DNA of 64,000 nucleotides from Microbacterium sp. LWH3-1.2 (GCF_040675855.1 NZ_JBEGIK010000001.1:3038001-3102000), one strand, 5' to 3'; positions 36,657-45,879 are shown, numbered from the stretch's first letter. Numbers and translations are program-made. Notes: a model not told the origin generated them from the letters alone.

Positions 36657-37513
36657 TTCTGCGGCGCTCCGTGCTCGTCGGGTGTCACCGGCTCGGACTC
36701 GCCCGCGCCGGACATCGAGTTCCACGACTCCTCCGGAGTCCCGGTCGATGCCCCGGCTTCGTCGGCCCGAGCGACCTGCTCATCGACGTCGGGAGGCCGA
36801 GACGCCGCCGGCCGTTGGGCGGGTTCCTCGACGGCGGGACGCGCCGAGTCGCCGTCATCGCCCGGCGTCATGGGCGGCAGCGACTCGCTCTCCCCGATGG
36901 GGACGACGACAGGCTCAGAGCCGGCTCCCGCAGGCGACATCGCAGGATCCCCTTCCTCATCTCCGCCGGGATTCGCCGCCCCGAACCCGACGGCATCGCC
37001 CGGGGGCGCGGCATCCAGCTGCTGCGTCTCACCCGATGCGGCCATCTCCCTCTCGGCCGTCGTCGCGGCGGCGCGGCGAGCCGCCGTTCCTTCCGCGAGA
37101 TAGGCGAGGCGATGCAGCGTCTCGTCGTTGCGCCAGTGGAGCGCGATGTCCATCAGCGGAGCGGGGACGAAGCGTCCGGGTCCGGCGACGGCCTCTTCCT
37201 GGAAGCGGACGACGCATCGGTCTCCGCGCGGCTTCACGTCGATGGTCACACGCGCCTCACCGATCGGCCATCCGCGCGCCTTCATCACCATCCTGCGCGA
37301 GGGGACGAACTCTTCGACCACCGTCTTGTCGTTGATGAGCAGGGGCCACACCCCGAACGAATGGTGCAGTTCGGCGTCGGCCATCGGCCACGTCTCGTCC
37401 ACCTCGCGCATGCGCGACGCGCCGACAACCCATGACGGATAGAGCCAGCCGTCCGCCAGCACCTCGAAGACGTCCTCGGAGGTGCACTGCAGCACCCTCA
37501 CGTTGCGCGACAT
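36653..37513 (-). CDS. SRPBCC (START-like) protein with a long acidic tail
   Basis: A 286-residue protein. Residues 1-150 are a helix-grip SRPBCC domain: MSRNVRVLQCTSEDVFEVLADGWLYPSWVVGASRMREVDETWP, WPLLINDKTVVEEFVPSRRMVMKARGWPIGEARVTIDV, RCVVRFQEEAV and a final helix. From about 170 on, the protein is low-complexity, rich in Pro, Glu, Ala, Gly and Asp, and probably disordered. Members bind hydrophobic ligands. Coupling to an FAD oxidoreductase suggests it presents or receives a lipid-like substrate. Confidence 0.85.
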   Translation of the reverse strand: MSRNVRVLQCTSEDVFEVLADGWLYPSWVVGASRMREVDETWPMADAELHHSFGVWPLLINDKTVVEEFVPSRRMVMKARGWPIGEARVTIDVKPRGDRCVVRFQEEAVAGPGRFVPAPLMDIALHWRNDETLHRLAYLAEGTAARRAAATTAEREMAASGETQQLDAAPPGDAVGFGAANPGGDEEGDPAMSPAGAGSEPVVVPIGESESLPPMTPGDDGDSARPAVEEPAQRPAASRPPDVDEQVARADEAGASTGTPEESWNSMSGAGESEPVTPDEHGAPQK

Positions 37514-37638
37514 CGCTTCGCTCCTCGCTGGTCGGTTCCCTACTCGCACGACGATAGGAGCGCGACGGCAGGCGCTCGACCCGGTTGCGCAGCGGGCTCG
37601 CGTGTGGCAGAGCGGCACGGGATGCAGCATCCGTTGCC

Positions 37639-37644
37639 TAGCAT
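37639..37644 (+). promoter_or_regulatory. -10 box of a leaderless promoter (siderophore-interacting protein)
   Basis: TAGCAT ends six bases before GTG 37651. Transcription would start at or beside the start codon, and no separate ribosome site is present. Confidence 0.55.
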
Positions 37645-37650
37645 GTAAGG

Positions 37651-38463
37651 GTGACCTCACCTCGTGCCCCGCGCCCGCAGACCACCCTCTTCGTGACCGG
37701 GAGCACCTGGCTCTCTCCCGACCTCGTGCGGGTGACCCTGGGGGGCGACGAGTTCGCCGGCTTCGCCGACCGGCCCGAGACCGACAAGTACGCCAAGCTG
37801 TACCTCCCGCCTGTCGGCAGCACCCTCGAGCCGCCGTACGACCTGTCGGCGCTGCGTGAGTCGCTGCCCTTCGATGAGCTGCCGACGATCCGCACCTACA
37901 CGATCCGCCGCGTGGATGCCGCCGCCCGCACGATCGACATCGACTTCGTCGTGCACGGCGACACGGGCGTCGCGGGGCCTTGGGCGGCGAAGGCGAAGCC
38001 TGGCGACCGCCTCACCCTGTTGTCGCCGGGCGGGGGCTACTCCCCCGACCTCGCCGCGGACCACCACGTGCTGATCAGCGACGAGTCGGCGATCCCGGCG
38101 ATCTGGTCCGCGCTCGAGGCACTGCCCGAGGGGACGGCGGTCACGACGATCATCGAGACGCGTTCGCCGGCGCATCGGGTGCAGGTGCCCTCGGGTGCCG
38201 TCGTGCAGTGGGTCGACGAGGACCACGACGCTCCCGGAGCGCGGCTCGTCGCGACGGTGGATGCTGCGGCCTGGCCGGTCGGCCGCGTGCAGGTGTTCGC
38301 GCACGGTGAGCGCGGCGCGATGAAGGCGCTGCGACCGCTGCTGCTCGCGCGCGGCGTCGCGCGGGCGGACCTGTCGCTGTCGGCGTACTGGGCGTACGGT
38401 CGCACCGAGGATGTCTTCCAGGCGGAGAAGCGGCTGCCGGTGGGACAGATCTTCCCCGAGTGA
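37651..38463 (+). CDS. Siderophore-interacting protein (FAD ferric reductase family)
   Basis: A 270-residue protein of the SIP/ViuB type. The FAD-binding barrel (about 10-130) has RTYTIRRVD, the family's flavin motif, and IDIDFVVHGDTGVAGPWAAKAKPGD. The C-terminal NAD(P)H domain has HHVLISDESAIPAIWSALEALPEGT, VQVFAHGERGAMKALRPLL and the family ending LSAYWAYGRTED..QAEK. It releases iron from ferric siderophores by reduction in the cytoplasm. No transporter genes adjoin it. Iron control is expected, but I see no clear DtxR/IdeR box. Confidence 0.92.
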   Translation: MTSPRAPRPQTTLFVTGSTWLSPDLVRVTLGGDEFAGFADRPETDKYAKLYLPPVGSTLEPPYDLSALRESLPFDELPTIRTYTIRRVDAAARTIDIDFVVHGDTGVAGPWAAKAKPGDRLTLLSPGGGYSPDLAADHHVLISDESAIPAIWSALEALPEGTAVTTIIETRSPAHRVQVPSGAVVQWVDEDHDAPGARLVATVDAAAWPVGRVQVFAHGERGAMKALRPLLLARGVARADLSLSAYWAYGRTEDVFQAEKRLPVGQIFPE

Positions 38464-38479
38464 CCCAGGAGTGACGGGT

Positions 38480-38485
38480 TAGGGT
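38480..38485 (+). promoter_or_regulatory. -10 box of a leaderless promoter (SIMPL gene)
   Basis: TAGGGT lies six bases before ATG 38492; no Shine-Dalgarno-like sequence lies between. Confidence 0.55.
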
Positions 38486-38491
38486 CTGATC

Positions 38492-39169
38492 ATGAGCGAC
38501 GTCGTCATCACCGTCCGTGGGGAGCACGAGACCCGCATCGCCCCTGAGCGCGCAATCGCTCACCTGACCATCCGCGCTGAGGGACCCGAGCGCGGCGCCG
38601 TCGTCGAGCGGATGGCGGCGCTCACCGAGCCGGTGCGCGACGACCTCGCGTCGCGGAAGTCCGCGGGCACGGTCACCGAGTGGACGAGCCAGCGTGTGTC
38701 GGTATGGTCGGAGCGACCCTGGAACAACGACGGCAAGCGCCTCGCACCCGTGCACTATGCCACCGTCGACTTCTCGGTCACGTTCACCGACTTCGCCGTG
38801 CTGTCCTGGTGGGCGGGCGAGGTCGCCGAGCGCGAGGGCGTGCAGCTCGGCTGGATCGAATGGAAGCTCACGCCCGAGACGAGGGCTTCCGTGGAGCGGC
38901 AGGTCGCAACCGAGGCCGTCGGCGTGGCCGTCGCCCGTGCGACCGCTTACGCCGGGGCACTCGGCCTCGCGGACGTCACCGCGGTCGAGCTCGCGGACGT
39001 GGGACTGCTCGCGCATCCGAGCACTCCGGAGATGGCGCCGGCGCCGCGCATGCTTATGGCGAAGGCGTCGTTCGCCTCGGACGCGGCGGGCGGTGGACCC
39101 GCGGTGCAGCTCCAGCCGGAGGACATCGTGATCTCGGCGTCCGTCGAGGCCCGGTTCACCGCCCGATGA
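38492..39169 (+). CDS. SIMPL domain protein
   Basis: A 225-residue protein of the SIMPL (DUF541) family. The N-terminal VVITVRGEHETRIAPERAIAHLTIRAEGPERG strand pair is typical. The middle reads VHYATVDFSVTFTDFAVLSWWAGEVAEREGVQLGWIEWKLTPETRA. The C-terminal third has AVGVAVARATAYAGALGL and IVISASVEARF. No signal peptide, unlike many periplasmic members, so it is probably cytoplasmic. Its role is unknown; it stands convergent to smpB. Confidence 0.88.
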   Translation: MSDVVITVRGEHETRIAPERAIAHLTIRAEGPERGAVVERMAALTEPVRDDLASRKSAGTVTEWTSQRVSVWSERPWNNDGKRLAPVHYATVDFSVTFTDFAVLSWWAGEVAEREGVQLGWIEWKLTPETRASVERQVATEAVGVAVARATAYAGALGLADVTAVELADVGLLAHPSTPEMAPAPRMLMAKASFASDAAGGGPAVQLQPEDIVISASVEARFTAR

Positions 39170-39215
39170 GCCCTGCCGACGTCGTGGAGAGCAGGGTGGG
39201 ATCGTTCTGGGGCTG

Positions 39216-39263
39216 ACCGCGCCGCGCGCGGCGTCATGGACGCCGCGGAACCGGTGGCGCGGT
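39216..39263. terminator. Nested bidirectional terminator between the SIMPL gene and smpB
   Basis: An outer repeat ACCGCGCC (39216-39223) / GGCGCGGT (39256-39263) encloses an inner 9-bp stem (39227-39235 with 39239-39247, 3-nt ATG loop). It sits exactly between two convergent genes, fitting a shared transcription stop for both. Confidence 0.65.
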
Positions 39264-39274
39264 AGCCCCCGGCG

Positions 39275-39751
39275 TCACTCCCCGAGACGATTGCGGGAGC
39301 GCATCGCGCGCTCCGCCTCGCGCTTGTCTTCGCGCTCGCGGATCGTCTGGCGCTTCTCGAACTCGCGCTTGCCCTTGGCGACCGCGATCTCGACCTTGGC
39401 GCGGCCGTCCGAGAAGTAGAGCTTCAGCGGAATCAGGGTGTAGCCGCCCGCCGAGATGGCGTGCGAGAGCTTGACGATCTCCTCCTTGTGGAGAAGCAGC
39501 TTGCGCGTGCGCTTCGACGAGTGATTCGTCCAGTGCCCCTGCGAGTACTCCGGGATGTGCACGGCGTCGAGGTACGCCTCGCCGTTGTCGATGTACGCGT
39601 AGCCGTCCGAGAGGTTCGCGCGGCCTTCGCGCAGCGACTTCACCTCGGTGCCGGTGAGCACGAGACCGGCCTCGTACGTCTTCTCGATCGCGTACTCGTG
39701 GCGCGCGCGACGATTGGTCGCCACGACCTTCTCCCCGCGTTCCCTGGGCAT
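39275..39751 (-). CDS. smpB: SsrA-binding protein
   Basis: A 158-residue Smp[47 protein letters not shown] is the tmRNA-binding OB-barrel opening. [29 protein letters not shown] and [30 protein letters not shown] follow, then the basic C-terminal tail ([12 protein letters not shown]) that enters the decoding site. It brings alanyl-tmRNA to stalled ribosomes. Good GAGGAG site. Last gene of the prfB-ftsE-ftsX-smpB strand block; ssrA is 5 kb further on the same strand. Confidence 0.97.
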   Translation of the reverse strand: MPRERGEKVVATNRRARHEYAIEKTYEAGLVLTGTEVKSLREGRANLSDGYAYIDNGEAYLDAVHIPEYSQGHWTNHSSKRTRKLLLHKEEIVKLSHAISAGGYTLIPLKLYFSDGRAKVEIAVAKGKREFEKRQTIREREDKREAERAMRSRNRLGE

Positions 39752-39822
39752 GATGTCTCCTCGCTGATGCCGCCCACCCCGGACGGCAGCCTGTCAGTCT
39801 ACCGCTGCGGCGGAGCGGAGGA

Positions 39823-40737
39823 TCACGCGCGGAGCCATCTGCGGATCGCGAAGCTCGCCGACAGCGCCGCGAGGACCACCCCGACGAGGATCAGGACGGG
39901 CACCACGATCCACGCGTCGGCCATGCCGACCCACGTCGTGACGAAGTCGACCCGGTTGCGCAGGTAGTTGTTGACGCCGAAGTGCACGCCCGCGATCACG
40001 GCCGCGCTCGCGAGGATCGATCCGAGGAGTGCCGCGATCACACCCTCGAGGATGAACGGCGTCTGGATGAAGCGGTTGGATGCCCCCACCAGGCGCATGA
40101 TGCCCAGTTCCCGTCTCCGCGCGAAGGCGGACAAACGGATCGTCGTCGCGATCAGCAGCACCGCGGCGATGAGCATCAGCACCGCGATTCCCACAGCGAT
40201 GTACGTGGCGATCGTGAGCGCCGAGAACAGCGGGTCGAGGTACTGCATCTGGTCCTTGACGAGCTCGACCCCCTGCATCCCCGTGAAGGCCTCGATGATC
40301 ACATCGGACTGCTCCGGGTCGACCAGCGTGATGCGGAATGTCTCGTTCACCTGCTCGGGCGTGATGACGCTCGCGTTCTCCTCGCCGGCGATCTGAAGAA
40401 GCTCGTCGTAGGCCTGCTGGTGATCGAGGAAGGTGAGGTCGCGGATGAGCGGCGCCAGCGCGCTGCCCTCGAGCTTCGCGCGCACCTCTTCCACCTGTTC
40501 GGGGCTGGCCTCGCCGGCCGAGCACGTCGCCGGGGTCGAGATGCTCGTGCACATGTACACGGCGACCTGCGCGCGCTCGACCCAGAAGTCGCGCATCGTG
40601 CCGATCTGCATCTGCATGAGGATCGCCGCGCCGACGAACGTCAGCGACACGAACGTGACGAGCACCACCGACACGACCATCGAGAGGTTGCGCCGGAGAC
40701 CGGTGAACGCCTCCGACATGATGAGTCCGAACCTCAT
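39823..40737 (-). CDS. ftsX: Cell-division ABC transporter permease FtsX
   Basis: A 304-residue FtsX: N-terminal [40 protein letters not shown] (first membrane helix), then an extracytoplasmic domain (about 45-170) that recruits peptidoglycan hydrolases in actinobacteria. Three C-terminal helices follow (about 180-210, 230-255, 275-298) with the REFGIMRLVGAS-like loop RRRELGIMRLVGASNRFI. It overlaps the ftsE stop by four bases (ATGA). Confidence 0.96.
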   Translation of the reverse strand: MRFGLIMSEAFTGLRRNLSMVVSVVLVTFVSLTFVGAAILMQMQIGTMRDFWVERAQVAVYMCTSISTPATCSAGEASPEQVEEVRAKLEGSALAPLIRDLTFLDHQQAYDELLQIAGEENASVITPEQVNETFRITLVDPEQSDVIIEAFTGMQGVELVKDQMQYLDPLFSALTIATYIAVGIAVLMLIAAVLLIATTIRLSAFARRRELGIMRLVGASNRFIQTPFILEGVIAALLGSILASAAVIAGVHFGVNNYLRNRVDFVTTWVGMADAWIVVPVLILVGVVLAALSASFAIRRWLRA

Positions 40738-41876
40738 GACGTGGGCCCCACTTCGTCGTCACGGGCGTCCAGCCCGAGGCGGTCGGCAAGTCCGAGTTCC
40801 TCGACCTGCAGCTCGACGGCGTCGACGAGCGGGATCGGCTGCGTGTGCGTCGGCTTCGCGGGAACGGATGCCGCTTCCTCCGGCGCGGCCTCCCCCACGG
40901 GCTCACCGAGGGCCTGCGCGAGCCCTTCCGCCTGCTGCGCCTCCGCCGCGGTGACGGCGACAGCAGCGGCGGCGGCTGCCGCGGCCGCGGCGACACCGGC
41001 GGAGGGCGAGGCGGCCGCGGACGCGGCATCCGTCTCGCCACCGACGACTTCATCGTCATCCTCCACGGCGGTCGGGTCGAGGCCCGCTGCGGCCGCGATG
41101 GCTGCCTCACGCTGCACCTCGAGCACGGCGGTGAGAGCGGCGACCGCGGCGGCGCCGCGCTCCGGCTCGGGAGCCAGGCTCGGCAGGCTCGACCGGTCGC
41201 CGTAGCCGCCGTGACGCTCGTCACGGATGATCTCGCCATGGCGCAGCTCGATGACGCGTCGCTGCATCTGGTCGACGAAGCCGGCCTCATGCGTGGCCAT
41301 CACGACGGTCGTGCCGCCGGCGTTGATGCGCGCGAGCAGCTGCATGATGTCGATGGATGTCGCGGGGTCGAGGTTTCCGGTCGGCTCGTCGGCGAGGAGG
41401 ATCTGAGGCCGGTTGACCAGCGCGCGGGCGATCGCCACGCGCTGCTGCTCACCGCCCGACAGCTCGTGCGGGAATCTCTTCTCCTTGCCGGCGAGGCCCA
41501 CGAGGGCGAGCACCTCGGGGACCGCCTGCTGAATGAAGCCGCGCGACGACCCGATGACCTGCAGAGTGAACGCGACGTTCTGGAACACGGTCTTCGTCGG
41601 CAGCAGTCGGAAGTCCTGGAACACCGCGCCCACGTGCCGCCGGAAGTACGGCACCTTGCGGTTCGACAGCGTGCGCAGATCGCGGCCGAGGACCACCACG
41701 CGCCCTTCTGACGGCGTCTCCTCGCGGAGGATGAGGCGCAGGCAGGAGGACTTGCCGGAGCCCGACGCGCCGACGAGGAAGACGAACTCCCCGCGCAGCA
41801 CCTCGAAGTCGACATCGCTCAGGGCGGGTTTGGAAGTGCCGCGAAAGCGCTTCGTGACGTTCTCGAACCGGATCAT
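40734..41876 (-). CDS. ftsE: Cell-division ATP-binding protein FtsE with a long Ala-rich tail
   Basis: A 380-residue protein. Residues 1-225 are a complete FtsE: Walker [10 protein letters not shown] (K42), Q-loop, signature [16 protein letters not shown], Walker [14 protein letters not shown] and switch His in MATHEAG. FtsE is normally about 230 residues; here about 150 more follow, with poly-Ala runs, acidic stretches and a final helix ([19 protein letters not shown]). The tail may tether FtsE or bind a partner. On the minus strand TAGGCT lies nine bases before the ATG. Confidence 0.95.
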   Translation of the reverse strand: MIRFENVTKRFRGTSKPALSDVDFEVLRGEFVFLVGASGSGKSSCLRLILREETPSEGRVVVLGRDLRTLSNRKVPYFRRHVGAVFQDFRLLPTKTVFQNVAFTLQVIGSSRGFIQQAVPEVLALVGLAGKEKRFPHELSGGEQQRVAIARALVNRPQILLADEPTGNLDPATSIDIMQLLARINAGGTTVVMATHEAGFVDQMQRRVIELRHGEIIRDERHGGYGDRSSLPSLAPEPERGAAAVAALTAVLEVQREAAIAAAAGLDPTAVEDDDEVVGGETDAASAAASPSAGVAAAAAAAAAAVAVTAAEAQQAEGLAQALGEPVGEAAPEEAASVPAKPTHTQPIPLVDAVELQVEELGLADRLGLDARDDEVGPTS

Positions 41877-41973
41877 GGCCTAACGAGCCTATGCGGACCG
41901 CTCTGGACGCGGCCCAGCGACACTCATCGTTTGCGCATCGGTTCGCCGTCGGACGCCTCGGGCCGAGGCACGA

Positions 41974-43083
41974 TCAGTCGTCGTCCTTGCGCTTGCGCCA
42001 GCGGATGCCTGCCGAGATGAAGCCGTCGAGATCGCCGTCGAAGACGATCGCCGGGTTGCCGACCTCGTGACCGGTGCGGAGGTCCTTGACGAGCTGCTGG
42101 CCGTAGAGGAAGTACGAGCGCATCTGATCGCCCCAGCTCGCGGTGATCGTACCGGCGAGCTCCTTCTTCTTCGCGGCCTCCTCTTCGCGCTTGAGCAGCA
42201 GCAGGCGGGTCTGGAGGACGCGCATGGCAGCGGCGCGGTTCTGGATCTGCGACTTCTCGTTCTGCATCGACACGACGATGCCGGTCGGGATGTGCGTGAG
42301 GCGCACGGCAGAGTCGGTCGTATTGACGGACTGGCCGCCCGGGCCCGACGAGCGGAACACGTCGACGCGGAGGTCGTTCTCGGGGATGTCGACCTCGACG
42401 GCCTCCTCCATCACCGGGATCACCTCGACGGCGGCGAAGGACGTCTGGCGCTTGTCGGCCGAGCCGAAGGGGCTGATACGCGCGAGGCGGTGCGTGCCCG
42501 CCTCGACCGACAGCGTGCCGTACGCATAGGGCGCGTCGATCTCGAACGTCGCCGACTTGATGCCGGCGCCCTCCGCATAAGAGGTGTCCATGACCTTGAC
42601 GGGGTACTTGTGGCGCTCGGCCCAGCGCAGGTACATGCGCAGCAGCATCTCGGCGAAGTCGGTGGCGTCGTCGCCCCCCGCACCCGATCGGATCGTCACG
42701 ACCGCGGAGCGCTCGTCGTATTCGCCGTCGAGGAGCGTCTGCACCTCGAGCTGGCTGACGATGTCCTCGAGCTCGGCGATCTCGTGGCGGGCCTCTTCGG
42801 CGGAGTCCTCGTCGTCCATCTCGTTGGCGAGCTCGACGAGCACATCGAGGTCGTCGAGGCGCTGCTCGACATCCGTGATGCGCTTGAGCTCCGCCTGACG
42901 GTGGCTGAGGGCGCTGGTGACCTTCTGCGCCTTCTCGACGTCGTCCCAGAGATTAGGGGCGCCGGCCTCCTCGCTCAGGCGTTCGATGTCGGCGTTGAGT
43001 GCCTCGACGTCGACCACGGCCTTGATGTCGGCGAACGTGGAGCGCAGGGCCTGGATGTCGGCGGAGGGATCGAAGTCGAGCAT
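41974..43083 (-). CDS. prfB: Peptide chain release factor 2
   Basis: A 369-residue class I release factor: codon-recognition motif SPF in [14 protein letters not shown] (UGA/UAA type) and GGQ at 249-251 in [24 protein letters not shown] for peptidyl-tRNA hydrolysis. The N-terminal helical domain opens [14 protein letters not shown]. The frame is continuous, without the autoregulatory +1 frameshift of enterobacterial prfB. It heads the block that continues with ftsE, ftsX and smpB. Confidence 0.97.
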   Translation of the reverse strand: MLDFDPSADIQALRSTFADIKAVVDVEALNADIERLSEEAGAPNLWDDVEKAQKVTSALSHRQAELKRITDVEQRLDDLDVLVELANEMDDEDSAEEARHEIAELEDIVSQLEVQTLLDGEYDERSAVVTIRSGAGGDDATDFAEMLLRMYLRWAERHKYPVKVMDTSYAEGAGIKSATFEIDAPYAYGTLSVEAGTHRLARISPFGSADKRQTSFAAVEVIPVMEEAVEVDIPENDLRVDVFRSSGPGGQSVNTTDSAVRLTHIPTGIVVSMQNEKSQIQNRAAAMRVLQTRLLLLKREEEAAKKKELAGTITASWGDQMRSYFLYGQQLVKDLRTGHEVGNPAIVFDGDLDGFISAGIRWRKRKDDD

Positions 43084-43091
43084 GACACTCC

Positions 43092-43101
43092 AGACTAACG
43101 T
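43092..43101. promoter_or_regulatory. Overlapping divergent -10 boxes for prfB and the MFS gene
   Basis: On the minus strand TAGTCT (43097-43092) lies eight bases before the prfB ATG. On the plus strand TAACGT (43096-43101) lies seven bases before ATG 43109. The two hexamers share two base pairs, so the two near-leaderless promoters could not be melted at the same time. Confidence 0.5.
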
Positions 43102-43108
43102 GGAAGCG

Positions 43109-44431
43109 ATGACCGATCACGCCGACTCCCCTACCGCTCGTGACGTGCTGTGGCGGTTCGGCCCGATGGTCTACGGCCCCACCGTGCTGTTCGCGCTGGG
43201 TGAGGGCGCCGTCATCCCCTTGATCCCCGTCATCGCGGCACAGCTCGGTGCCGATGTCGCCACCGCGGCCCTCGTCGCCTCCGCGCTCGTCGTGGGGCAG
43301 CTGTGCGGTAACATCCCTGCCGGCTGGGCGGTCGCCCGAATCGGCGAGCGCCTGACGATGGCCGTCGCGGGTCTGCTATCCCTGGCAGGCGTCGTCGGCA
43401 TGGCCTTCGCGCCGTCGCTCGCCATCTTCGCGTTCGCCGTGTTCCTCATCGGCTTCTGTGCGGCGGCCTTCGGCCTGGCCCGCCACTCGTTCATGACGAC
43501 GCGAGTGCCGTTGACGTTCCGCGCCCGTGCCCTGTCTCTTCTGGGCGGCACCTTCCGCTTCGGGATGTTCGTCGGTCCGTTCGTCGCGGCAAGCCTCCTC
43601 GCGCTCACGGGCGACGAGCGCGCCACGATCTGGTTCTTCGGCGGATGCCTCGTGGCCACGGTTCTTCTCGTGCTCCTCGGTCCCGATCCGCGGCGGCAGT
43701 TCTTCGCGCCGCCGATGCCCTCGACGCTGCGCGAGGACGCGGTCGACACCGAGGACACCGGCGAGCCGGTCACCGGTTCGATCCCGCTTCGGCAGGTCCA
43801 GGGTGCGGGAAGCGAGTCCGGGCCGGGCACGGGCGTCATCCGCACGATGCTGCGGCACCGCCGCGTGCTCTCGACCCTGGGCCTGGCGGCAGCATCCCTC
43901 GCCGCCGTCCGTTCCGCCCGCCAGGTCGTGCTGCCGCTGTGGGGTGTGTCGATCGGCCTCGACGCGCAGACCATCGCCCTCGTCGTGGGCATCTCGGGTG
44001 CGATCGACTTCGCTCTCTTCTACGCCAGCGGCCAGGTGATGGACCGCTTCGGCCGGCTGTGGGCCGCGCTTCCGGCGATGATCCTGATGGGCGCGGGTTT
44101 CGTCGCGCTGGCGTTCACCCACGACCTCCCGCAGGCGGCGATGTGGTTTGCGATGTTCGCGGCGGTGCTCGGCGTCGGCAACGGACTGTCGAGCGGCATC
44201 CTGCTCACACTCGGCGCTGACGTCGCTCCCAAGGCCGACCCGGCGCCCTTCCTCGGGTCGTGGCGCACGCTCACCGACGCCGGTGGCGCGGTCGCGCCAC
44301 TGCTGGTATCGGGCATCGCCGCCGTCGCCTCCCTCTCCGTCGCGACAGGGGTCATGGGCGCGATCGGCCTCGTCGGCGCGCTCGCCTTCGTGCGGTGGGT
44401 CCCGCGCTACGTGCCGCGGATCCGCCCGTGA
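43109..44431 (+). CDS. MFS transporter
   Basis: A 440-residue membrane protein with 12 predicted helices in two halves. The first half has [43 protein letters not shown] and the MFS loop [15 protein letters not shown] central charged loop (about 195-245) divides the halves. The second half opens with [28 protein letters not shown]. Helix 2-3 motif [10 protein letters not shown] is repeated in half two, so both A-motifs are present. Probably a drug or metabolite exporter. Its stop overlaps the next gene by GTGA. Confidence 0.92.
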   Translation: MTDHADSPTARDVLWRFGPMVYGPTVLFALGEGAVIPLIPVIAAQLGADVATAALVASALVVGQLCGNIPAGWAVARIGERLTMAVAGLLSLAGVVGMAFAPSLAIFAFAVFLIGFCAAAFGLARHSFMTTRVPLTFRARALSLLGGTFRFGMFVGPFVAASLLALTGDERATIWFFGGCLVATVLLVLLGPDPRRQFFAPPMPSTLREDAVDTEDTGEPVTGSIPLRQVQGAGSESGPGTGVIRTMLRHRRVLSTLGLAAASLAAVRSARQVVLPLWGVSIGLDAQTIALVVGISGAIDFALFYASGQVMDRFGRLWAALPAMILMGAGFVALAFTHDLPQAAMWFAMFAAVLGVGNGLSSGILLTLGADVAPKADPAPFLGSWRTLTDAGGAVAPLLVSGIAAVASLSVATGVMGAIGLVGALAFVRWVPRYVPRIRP

Positions 44432-44757
44432 GCGAGCTCGTGCGGTTCTGCCGCAGTCGCAACGACGGGCGGCGATGCACCCGACCGCTCGGACACCCGG
44501 GTCTGCACCGCCACCGCACGATCATGTGGACGGAGGTCGGTGCGGATCCCGCACGCTGCCGGGGCTCGGGCGAGCCGGGCTCCCCCGCAGCGACGCTGGC
44601 CGACGGCTTTCCCGATGGCCGCGGGCTGTGCCCCGTATGCCTCCGCTTCCTCCCTCTGGACGGCGGCCGGCTGCCGGCGCACGACACGTCAGACGCGGCG
44701 GAGACGGATGCCGAGTCCCGGCGTCGCCGCGATTGGTTCAACGCCCACGGCTGGTAG
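44428..44757 (+). CDS. Small Cys/His-rich protein coupled to the MFS gene
   Basis: A 109-residue protein starting at a GTG overlapping the MFS stop. The N-terminal part RFCRSRNDGRRCTRPLGHPGLHRHRTIMWTEVGADPARC is rich in Cys and His spaced like a metal site. A second pair CPVCLRFLPLDGG lies near residue 70. The tail is acidic, then RRRRDWFNAHGW. No family recognised. Metal binding and a link to the transporter are inferences from composition and coupling. Confidence 0.7.
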   Translation: MSELVRFCRSRNDGRRCTRPLGHPGLHRHRTIMWTEVGADPARCRGSGEPGSPAATLADGFPDGRGLCPVCLRFLPLDGGRLPAHDTSDAAETDAESRRRRDWFNAHGW

Positions 44758-44765
44758 CGGCGGTC

Positions 44766-45041
44766 TCACGCCCAGTTCCGCCGCACGGTCTCCGCACCCA
44801 GCTGCGTGCGGGTCGTGACCCCGGCCGTCTCCATCACCTCGGCGACCCGGCGCCGGCGGGTGCGCAGTGAGATGCCGAACTGCGCGGCGGCGGCGGCACC
44901 CGTCACGCCCCGCAGCAGCAGGCGGAGCAGACCACCGTCGACCCGGTCGGGGTGCGGTGGCACCGGTCCGGCATCACCGTGACTCACGGCGGGCGCATCC
45001 ACCCCTGCATCTCCCACGCACGGCGAAGTGACGACGGGCAC
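44766..45041 (-). CDS. Small LuxR-type HTH protein
   Basis: A 91-residue frame whose C-terminal 55 residues form a four-helix LuxR/GerE-like DNA-binding domain: DGGLLRLLLRGVTGAAAAAQFGISLRTRRRRVAEVMETAGVTTRTQLGAETVRRNW. The N-terminal 30 residues are Pro/Gly/Asp-rich without structure. It could be an orphan HTH regulator or the residue of a longer protein; the GTG start is uncertain. It points toward the MFS/Cys-His operon. Confidence 0.6.
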   Translation of the reverse strand: MPVVTSPCVGDAGVDAPAVSHGDAGPVPPHPDRVDGGLLRLLLRGVTGAAAAAQFGISLRTRRRRVAEVMETAGVTTRTQLGAETVRRNWA

Positions 45042-45253
45042 GGGTTCCGTCGCCGCGTCGTCAGCTGCCGATCGGTCCCCCTCGAGTCGGCGGAGCCGGC
45101 CCTGAGACAGCCTTCGCCCTTTCCCCGGGCCATTGCCGGCCCTACGCTAGGAACGGCGTGGGGACGCGACGATCGGGGGAATGCGCAAGGGATTCCCGGG
45201 GAAATACCTAGGTCGTCCGTCTTGGCGGGAGGCGCGCGATTCGGGGAGGAATC

Positions 45254-45859
45254 GTGAGCACAGAAGAGTCATTCGCTCTGGTGGTCGCCGGTGACCACGT
45301 CAGGGCCGATTACGTGACGCTGCTGGCGCGTCTGGGGTTGCGGTCGATGGCGTTCGCGAGGACGACGGACGCTGCCGCCACGCTGAACGGCGTCGCGCCG
45401 CACGTCGCCATCCTCGAGGTGGAGGACGGTGGGTGCAGCTTCCTCAGGGAGCTCCGGGATCGGTACGGGCCCGACATGCCCGCGGTGCTGGTGTCAGCAG
45501 ATCGGACGACACCCGCGGACGTCGTCGCGGGCCTGCTCGTCGGCGCCGATGACTACGCTGCGGAGTCAATGGACACCGAGGAGTTCCTCGCACGCGTGCG
45601 ACGACTCGTCGAGCGCACGCGCCCGTCCCGCGGCGCAACGGCGGACCTCCGGCGCCTCTCGTCCCTCACGCCGCGCGAGCGGCAGGTGCTTGCGCTCACC
45701 ACGGAGGGGATGACGCAGAAGCAGGTCGCGACCGAGATGGGCATCAGCATCAAGACGGTCGGCGCCCACATGCAGAACCTGCTCGGAAAGCTCGGTGTGC
45801 ACTCGCGCATGGAGGCGGTGGCGCTCGCCGCGCGCGCCGCGGCCGCCGCCGACATGTAG
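45254..45859 (+). CDS. LuxR-family regulator with a degenerate receiver domain
   Basis: A 201-residue protein with GGGAGGA before the GTG. Residues 1-120 look like a response-regulator receiver. The phosphoacceptor Asp is replaced by E55 in VAILEVEDGG, and the usual Lys after GADDY is missing (GADDYAAES). The C-terminal LuxR HTH is LTPRERQVLALTTEGMTQKQVATEMGISIKTVGAHMQNLLGKLGVHSRMEAVALA. It probably works without phosphorylation. It is convergent to the Tad pilus operon, with 20 bp between stops. Confidence 0.88.
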   Translation: MSTEESFALVVAGDHVRADYVTLLARLGLRSMAFARTTDAAATLNGVAPHVAILEVEDGGCSFLRELRDRYGPDMPAVLVSADRTTPADVVAGLLVGADDYAAESMDTEEFLARVRRLVERTRPSRGATADLRRLSSLTPRERQVLALTTEGMTQKQVATEMGISIKTVGAHMQNLLGKLGVHSRMEAVALAARAAAAADM

Positions 45860-45879
45860 CACGCAGTGAGCACCGCGCG

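Noticed and set aside
37620..37650. Possible IdeR/DtxR iron box before the siderophore-interacting protein
   Set aside because: The sequence around the -10 box shows no convincing palindrome related to TTAGGTTAGSCTAACCTAA.
39166..39216. 16-codon ATGA-overlapping frame after the SIMPL gene
   Set aside because: Too short, no family resemblance, and it runs into the bidirectional terminator.
40930..41080. Ala-codon-rich tract in ftsE considered as a tandem repeat or CRISPR-like array
   Set aside because: It is irregular GCC/GCG codon usage encoding poly-Ala, with no fixed repeat unit or spacers.
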